From contig CAMTVQ010000009.1 in assembly GCA_947085255.1 (NCBI GenBank), positions 1 to 64,000 of the forward strand: a stretch of DNA of 64,000 nt, written 5' to 3'. Below the pieces are notes generated by a model. It saw only the letters and a list, made by a program, of their open reading frames with translations. It was not told where the DNA came from and did not search any database. Of the stretch, positions 58,560-64,000 are shown in pieces (position 1 is the first letter of the stretch; every line of letters begins with the position of its first letter). Both the position numbers and the translations under genes were made by a program. Source of the stretch: CAMTVQ01 sp947085255 (GTDB lineage Bacteria; Bacteroidota; Bacteroidia; Sphingobacteriales; Sphingobacteriaceae).

Positions 58560-59459
58560 ATGGAAAGGAAGAATAACAACACTATTTATGCGCTATTATT
58601 GGTAATAGTAGCTCTTATTGGAGCAGTAGCATATCTGTACATCACCAAAAATAAAACAGAGATGATGCTGGTATCTATGCAAGACGAGAAAGTAAGCATG
58701 GAAAAAGAGTTATCACAATTGGAAAGCGAACTATCTGAAAGCACCAATAGTGTAAACAAGCTTACTGATGATTTAAAAGCAAAAGACGTAGAACTAAAAG
58801 CTAAAATAGAAGGCTTAAAAGCTGCTTTGAAACGTGGTGATTTAAGTTTGGCTAAACTGCAACAAGCACGTGATGAAATAGACCAATTGCGCTATTACAT
58901 TAAAAAATATCAAGATGAGATTGTAGTTCTTAAAAAAGAGAACGAACTATTAGTTACCGAAAATACAGGCTTAAAGGTAACTGTAGATGAAGAACGTACC
59001 AAATCTAACGACTTAACTAATCAAAATGTACGCTTATCTAACAAAGTAGCTATTGCTGCAATGCTAAAAGCGGTAGCAGTGGATGTACAACCTGTACGCT
59101 ACAAAAGCAATGGTGAAGAAATAGATGCCAACCGTGCTAAGAATACCGAAAAAGTACGTGTAAGTTTCAAAATTGCCGATAATAACATAGCCGATCAAGG
59201 TGACAAAGTAATTTACCTACGTGTAATAAACCCTACAGGCGGACAAGAGATTGTGACGGATGAAAACGAAAGTAAATTCCGTGCAGATGGTCAGGACCTA
59301 CAATACACCAGCAAAACTACTATCAACTTTGCTAACAGTAAAGAGCAAGTATATAACGTATATTGGACCAAAGGTTCGGTATATGAAAAAGGCATTTACA
59401 AGGTAATGCTTTATGCAGATGGTGCTTCTATGGGTAGCATCAATTTTGAGTTAAGGTAA
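58560..59459 (+). CDS. Membrane-anchored coiled-coil protein
   Basis: 299 residues. One N-terminal helix (YALLLVIVALIGAVAYLYIT, about 10-29), then a long heptad-rich coiled coil (about 35-165), then a beta-sandwich-like C-terminal domain (VSFKIADNNIADQGDKVIYL to SINFELR). It likely projects from the inner membrane into the periplasm. No enzyme motif. Similar proteins occur widely in Bacteroidota without known function. Confidence 0.75.
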   Translation: MERKNNNTIYALLLVIVALIGAVAYLYITKNKTEMMLVSMQDEKVSMEKELSQLESELSESTNSVNKLTDDLKAKDVELKAKIEGLKAALKRGDLSLAKLQQARDEIDQLRYYIKKYQDEIVVLKKENELLVTENTGLKVTVDEERTKSNDLTNQNVRLSNKVAIAAMLKAVAVDVQPVRYKSNGEEIDANRAKNTEKVRVSFKIADNNIADQGDKVIYLRVINPTGGQEIVTDENESKFRADGQDLQYTSKTTINFANSKEQVYNVYWTKGSVYEKGIYKVMLYADGASMGSINFELR

Positions 59460-59478
59460 TACAACCTTTACTATTTAC

Positions 59479-59515
59479 AAAAAAGGCCTCTCGATTTAAT
59501 CGAAAGGCCTTTTTT
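59479..59515. terminator. Terminator after the coiled-coil gene
   Basis: AAAAAAGGCCT with its complement AGGCCTTTTTT, extended by TCGATTTAATCGA in the middle. Confidence 0.8.
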
Positions 59516-59520
59516 GTGTA

Positions 59521-59904
59521 AAATCATACGATGACTTCGAGTCATGGATGATTGATTTATTATCTTGTTCTTGCCAGTAGAGTCTCCTCTCATGGGTTGT
59601 GTGTAGGCTTCACTCGCGTGTTCTTTTCAATTAATCAGCTGTTAAATCATCATCGTCTAGTTCTAGATTAGTAGTGATTTTATCTGTATAAGTTCATTAT
59701 TTATATAGGCTTTATCCGAGCTATACAATTAATCTTGAGGCCTTTAAGCTAATAGATATTCGCCCTTACATGAGGTTTATGCATGTAATCTAATTGAAGA
59801 TGTGCGTACTTTTAAGGCGCAGAGTCCCGCTTACGCATTGGCTGTACAAGGAGACTCTGCAGGCAAGAAATCATCCGATGACTTCGAGTCATCAGATGAT
59901 TGAT
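59521..59904. mobile_element. MITE-like palindromic element without coding capacity
   Basis: The ends carry near-identical 36-37 base hairpins (59521-59556 and 59868-59904; core ATGACTTCGAGTCAT). Just inside is an inverted repeat TTGCCAGTAGAGTCTCC (59571-59587) and GGAGACTCTGCAGGCAA (59850-59866). The interior of about 260 bases has no open frame of note. It fills the gap between two convergent genes. A structured RNA is the alternative. Confidence 0.5.
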
Positions 59905-59910
59905 GGGTTA

Positions 59911-62900
59911 CTAAAAAAATGCGCGCACTTGCACAGTTCCGGTATGTACGGTGGGAGTTTTTTCTGATTTACGCCCATCGTAGTTGAGGTTTAGTTGCAG
60001 GTTTTCGGCTAAGTTTCGCTGTATCACTACGTTCCAGGTTAGGTTATTGCCGGGTTGTAGGCCTTGCAGCATTTCGTATCCCACCGGTGTATTTGCCAAC
60101 CCTTGATATACATTTTTAATGTAGTTCACCGCTGCACTAATCGTTCCTTTCGAAACAAGATTGTAGCGCAACTCCGTACCCGTTTGTTGGCTACTTAAAC
60201 GTTCTATCCCTGTAGTATTTTGCTCGTACCCATACTGGTAATACAGCACCAAACGGTATCTACTTTGTAGGGTAATGGTAAACTCAGGCTTTACACGCGT
60301 AAAAGTAATCTGGTAATTTTGGTTTTGCCCAACTGCCGATTGGTACAACTTGTTCCCAAAAGTGATATCCTGTATCCACAAAACAGGTTTTACGGGTATC
60401 CAGCGGGTTTGGGCATTGTGCTCCGTAAGTTGGCGGGTATCAAACCCGTTGATGAGCAATAATTTACTTTTAGCCGTTTGCAGGCTATAGGAAGCACCAA
60501 AAAAAGGATTGAATTTATTAAAAAACAGTGTGTTGCGGGTGTTATTGCTAACAGATAATACTTGCGAATCGGCAACTGCATTTTCAAACGGGTTGAATAA
60601 AATACCATTGCGCGGACTCACTATTTTTTGCTGAGTAGTATAGGCAGATTGGGTAGAAAAACGATTTACCAATTTGCCCAAGCGTGTTGCACCTTTTACT
60701 ATATTAGAAGGAGTAATATTTAATTGTGCGCTTAGTTGCGTACTGTTAGACCGTATAAACTGGTTTGTGGGGGTAAAAACCCGTATATAATTTGCCTTGT
60801 CTCTAAATTGAGCTTCTTCAAATTCATTAAGCTCTTCAATGCCGTTTTCGTTATAGTCGTTCCAAGTATATACTCCTTGTCCATTATCTACTTTTACATA
60901 CGATACCGCGCGTTTAGGCTCTTGTCCTGTTCCTATTTCGTAATAGGTGGTTCCATTAAAAAGCCCTTTTAGTGCTACATAATCATAGCCCAGACGTGCC
61001 AGCAACGTATTCAGTGAATTTGTACTTGCCCCTTTAGTTTGCAACCTGCGGTACGTACCTCCAGTACGCAATATACTCTTCGGGTTTTTCATCCACGCAG
61101 CATCTGTATTGATTATATCTGCATCGGTAAGTTCTGTATAGGTACTTTTAAGTGGGCTATAATCGAAGCGCTTGGTATAATCTACTCGATACTTGTTTAC
61201 CGATGTATCGGCATTTTGTGCATATACCTGTGCCTCCTTAAAATAAAAACTGTTGGGTAATAATGTATCGCTCAGCGTGTTTTTAATATTAATTTGTTCT
61301 AACCCACCCACTATACCCACCTTTAAGTATTTCATATTACGTGATAGGTCTGCTCGTTGCTTATTAAATCGGGTACCGGTGGTAGTAGCATTTGCATTCA
61401 AAAGGCTTCCCTGATAGATTAGCTTATATTTTTGGAGCGTAGCCAACAAGCCTAATTCTTGTTTATTACCGCGATAAACAGTCTTTTTTAGGACTGTATT
61501 GTAGCCATAGCGCAAACTAAACTGTTGGTTTTTACTAAGTTCTAAAGCACCAGATAACAAGTGTTGATCCACCGTATCAATTGCTGCTGTATTGTACTCT
61601 CTATCAAATTCCTGCGCTCTAAAGCGTTCAATAGGTCTAAATCTTTTTTGATTGTACTCGTAGCTGGCGGTAGAGGCCAATTTCCAATCACTTGTTTTAC
61701 CACCTAAAGAAAGTATGTTTTTGATTCCTGTTTTTTGGGCAAGTCCCACATTATTATCGTCACCTACAGCAGCAAAAGTATTTATGTCAGTATTGCTAAG
61801 CGCTATTTCTGTTTCTATACTGGTATTTTTTGCAAGCGAGTAGGTAGAAGCTAACGTATAAAATTGATTGCGCTTGGGTGCAATCAATAAGGTTACAGGT
61901 TCATATTCTCCTCGTAAAAGCCCATTTTGAGGTGCTACCCATTTATATACGCGCCCGTTGGCTGTTGCTGCTGTTACCAATACGTAATTACCTCTTCCTT
62001 GCCCCACCAAACTAAAGCCTAAACGGTAGCGGGCACTATCTGCATTGGTGCTGTACACATACACATTGCTAAAGCCCAATGTGTCTACTTGCTTATACAA
62101 TACTTGTTCGGGGCTAAACGCTACGGTATCTATAGCTGGGTAAATGGCGCTGCTTACGTTATCGCCTGCGTTTGCCAATACACGTTGTTGGTCGGGGCTT
62201 AATTGTTGCAGCAGTGGTTGATTTTTGCTGTCTTGCTCGTTATAAAAATTGAAGCGTACCTGAAAAGGTCCTTTTGTAGTGGTGGCGTGGGTATACACTA
62301 AGGAGCGCGCATAGTTTTTATCGGAGTACTCAAATTCTATAATGATGCGGTTGTATTGGGTAATGAGTTTACGGGTGGTAAAGGTTATTTCTGCCGTATT
62401 GTAATCGATGGTGTAGTCATTGTCTTGCCCGCGTTTGAGTAATTGCCCATCTACGTACACGCGCTCCGTTCCTGATAAAATAATCACAAAAAATTCGCCG
62501 TTATCTCCCTTCAATCGGTACGGACCTTGATTGCCCTCTTGACCCATAAAGGTATTACGGGTGTACTTTCCTTTGGCCACCGCTCCTGCCACACCCACAG
62601 TGGTACTTTGCTGCATACTATCCAAAAATGTGCCTGTGTAGTAGGCTCCTTTGGTACGTTTGTAAAAATTGAGGAAATAGCTATTGGGCTTGCGCAACTC
62701 AAAATCTCCGGCTATTAAACTGTTTTTTTGATTACGCAATTGGATAAATACATTATCAAAATCTTGTAGTTGTTGGGTGTTTCCTTCGGGTTGTATGGGT
62801 ATATTTTCGTCGGATATGGAAGCAATTAGCTCTATATCATCTGTAATTTTACCATTGAGTTGTAAATTAAGGTTAGAGTTTACAGTAAGATTTTGATTAT

Positions 62901-63336
62901 TACCAACAGATATACCTCTGGAAATACTTCCGCTTTTACTCAATGAACCTAAAGAAAGGGGTTCTTCTTTGGGTTTGTAACCTGATGCAAAACTAAAGGG
63001 ATTACGTGCCGACATGCTTTCGGGTTCAATAATGGAGCGGTCTTTACGGTAATAGCTTTTTTTTAAGGGGATGGTGCTGTATTTGACCTGTATGAGTGTA
63101 GGAAAGTTATCTAACCAGTGTAGTGTATTGGTAGAATAGTTAAAGTTGTATTTTGCTAAGTCCACCGTATTGCCCTGTATATCATTAATACGCAGCGAGG
63201 CAGGTAGAAGGATAGCTGAATCAATAACCGTATAGCTGGTATCAATACGCAGCAATTTTTGTAGTTGCCGTATCTGACCAATTGCCGTGTTACACAAGAA
63301 GATGAAAAGAAAGCTTACGGAAATCCGTTGTATCAT
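59911..63336 (-). CDS. Large outer-membrane-type protein, distantly SprA-like
   Basis: 1141 residues with a signal peptide (about 1-20). ISRGISVGNNQNLTVNSNLN and GKITDDIELIASISDENIPI (about 135-175) resemble a segment of SprA-type Bacteroidota outer-membrane proteins. Later parts alternate short amphipathic strands (for example YRLVLYYQYGYEQNTTGIER) and end in Phe, as barrels do. EF-hand-like DYNENGIEELNEFEE (about 835) could bind calcium. Function unknown. It overlaps the upstream histidine-kinase gene by four bases (ATGA). Confidence 0.65.
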   Translation of the reverse strand: MIQRISVSFLFIFLCNTAIGQIRQLQKLLRIDTSYTVIDSAILLPASLRINDIQGNTVDLAKYNFNYSTNTLHWLDNFPTLIQVKYSTIPLKKSYYRKDRSIIEPESMSARNPFSFASGYKPKEEPLSLGSLSKSGSISRGISVGNNQNLTVNSNLNLQLNGKITDDIELIASISDENIPIQPEGNTQQLQDFDNVFIQLRNQKNSLIAGDFELRKPNSYFLNFYKRTKGAYYTGTFLDSMQQSTTVGVAGAVAKGKYTRNTFMGQEGNQGPYRLKGDNGEFFVIILSGTERVYVDGQLLKRGQDNDYTIDYNTAEITFTTRKLITQYNRIIIEFEYSDKNYARSLVYTHATTTKGPFQVRFNFYNEQDSKNQPLLQQLSPDQQRVLANAGDNVSSAIYPAIDTVAFSPEQVLYKQVDTLGFSNVYVYSTNADSARYRLGFSLVGQGRGNYVLVTAATANGRVYKWVAPQNGLLRGEYEPVTLLIAPKRNQFYTLASTYSLAKNTSIETEIALSNTDINTFAAVGDDNNVGLAQKTGIKNILSLGGKTSDWKLASTASYEYNQKRFRPIERFRAQEFDREYNTAAIDTVDQHLLSGALELSKNQQFSLRYGYNTVLKKTVYRGNKQELGLLATLQKYKLIYQGSLLNANATTTGTRFNKQRADLSRNMKYLKVGIVGGLEQINIKNTLSDTLLPNSFYFKEAQVYAQNADTSVNKYRVDYTKRFDYSPLKSTYTELTDADIINTDAAWMKNPKSILRTGGTYRRLQTKGASTNSLNTLLARLGYDYVALKGLFNGTTYYEIGTGQEPKRAVSYVKVDNGQGVYTWNDYNENGIEELNEFEEAQFRDKANYIRVFTPTNQFIRSNSTQLSAQLNITPSNIVKGATRLGKLVNRFSTQSAYTTQQKIVSPRNGILFNPFENAVADSQVLSVSNNTRNTLFFNKFNPFFGASYSLQTAKSKLLLINGFDTRQLTEHNAQTRWIPVKPVLWIQDITFGNKLYQSAVGQNQNYQITFTRVKPEFTITLQSRYRLVLYYQYGYEQNTTGIERLSSQQTGTELRYNLVSKGTISAAVNYIKNVYQGLANTPVGYEMLQGLQPGNNLTWNVVIQRNLAENLQLNLNYDGRKSEKTPTVHTGTVQVRAFF

Positions 63337-64000
63337 ACTGCTTTATACAACGGAAAATATACAAAAAAAGTGGTGCCTTCGTTTTGTTTTGTTTCGAACT
63401 CTATTTTGCCGCCTATACTTTCCAATACGTTTTTGATAATTGCCAAGCCCAAGCCCATTCCCGAATTTTTGGTGGTAAAGTTTGGCGTAAATATTTTGCT
63501 TTGCACCTCTTCCGGAATACCCGTTCCATTATCGGTTATTTGCACAATTAGCTCGGTAGCGTTTGCTCGCAAACTAATGTCAATTTTACCTTCTCGGTCT
63601 GTAGGTATTGCCTGTATGGCATTTTTAATCAGGTTGTTGAACGTGCGGCTTATTTGATCAGCATCTGCTAAAATCCAGGTGTTTATTCCGTTTTCTGAGC
63701 GAAACTGAATATGTACCTTTTCATTGTGTTTAAACAGATCGATTACCTTTTGCAACTCTAGTAATAAATTTACGGGTTCGGTACGCGCCTCTGGCATTTT
63801 AGCAAAATTAGAGAACTCCGTAGCTATTTGCGATAGGCTGTCTATTTGCTCGATAAAGGTTTTAGCAAAGCGCTCGAATTTGGTATTAAAATCGGCATCT
63901 TCATTTTTAAAAGACCTTTCTAATTGCTGTAAGCCCAATTTTAGTGGTGTAAGCGGATTTTTTATCTCGTGTGCTACTTGCTTTGCCATTTCGCGCCATG
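63333..64000 (-). CDS. Sensor histidine kinase, C-terminal part (5' end outside the window)
   Basis: The frame continues past the window edge: the codons before the first in-window ATG (63989) read WRE, giving WREMAKQVAHEIKNPLTPLK, the HisKA phosphoacceptor box. The ATPase domain follows with N box NLIKNAIQAI, G1 ITDNGTGIP and G2 GMGLGLAIIKNVLE. It phosphorylates a response regulator not seen here. Translationally coupled to the large outer-membrane-type gene. Confidence 0.92.
   Translation of the reverse strand, partial: WREMAKQVAHEIKNPLTPLKLGLQQLERSFKNEDADFNTKFERFAKTFIEQIDSLSQIATEFSNFAKMPEARTEPVNLLLELQKVIDLFKHNEKVHIQFRSENGINTWILADADQISRTFNNLIKNAIQAIPTDREGKIDISLRANATELIVQITDNGTGIPEEVQSKIFTPNFTTKNSGMGLGLAIIKNVLESIGGKIEFETKQNEGTTFFVYFPLYKAV

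Overview
The window looks like Bacteroidota DNA. It has TAnnTTTG (-7) promoters, a type IX secretion (T9SS) C-terminal sorting domain, a DUF1501/DUF1800 pair, an ExbB-ExbD-ExbD-TonB cluster, a SUI1/YciH protein and a SAM-II-type element before metK. No rRNA, tRNA, CRISPR array or integrase gene was seen.

Three blocks can be told apart. (1) 1-10.7 kb is GC-rich housekeeping DNA: ada, an arsR-centred cluster with two operators and a Cys-rich micropeptide, a TolB-like propeller lipoprotein, a DUF4231 protein, an EamA transporter, SUI1, prmC, rdgB, secG and a sugar cytidylyltransferase. (2) 10.7-33.95 kb is an AT-rich accessory island built like an integron cassette array. Nine long imperfect palindromes (called R1-R9 here) separate eight cassettes. 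The sequence beginning each cassette is repeated in inverse at that cassette's other end, as expected for attC-type sites. Cassettes 1-6 carry small secreted, membrane or lipoprotein genes with no room for their own promoters. Cassette 7 is a type I restriction-modification operon (hsdR-orf-hsdM-hsdS) extended by a Septu-like AAA ATPase/HNH nuclease pair. Cassette 8 is a type II system: C5 methyltransferase, DGQHR/ParB-like protein, HEPN-like protein and MvaI/BcnI-type endonuclease. Each of these two defence cassettes has, just inside each end, a second structured element (B1-B4) with covarying stems. (3) 34-64 kb is lower-GC chromosome: DUF1501/DUF1800, a membrane-redoxin fusion, S4 protein, Fic protein, ABC exporter, metK, lipid kinase, second SUI1, pckA, hutU, formimidoylglutamase-like protein, tryptophan 2,3-dioxygenase, TonB/ExbBD, DUF1844, a large outer-membrane-type protein and a histidine kinase cut by the window end.

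Two solitary cassettes of the same family sit in block 3 (44.56-45.75 kb and 53.47-54.19 kb), so the element family is not confined to the array. The two SUI1 copies and the sharp base-composition change across the island leave open that the window is an assembly chimera joined through repeats.
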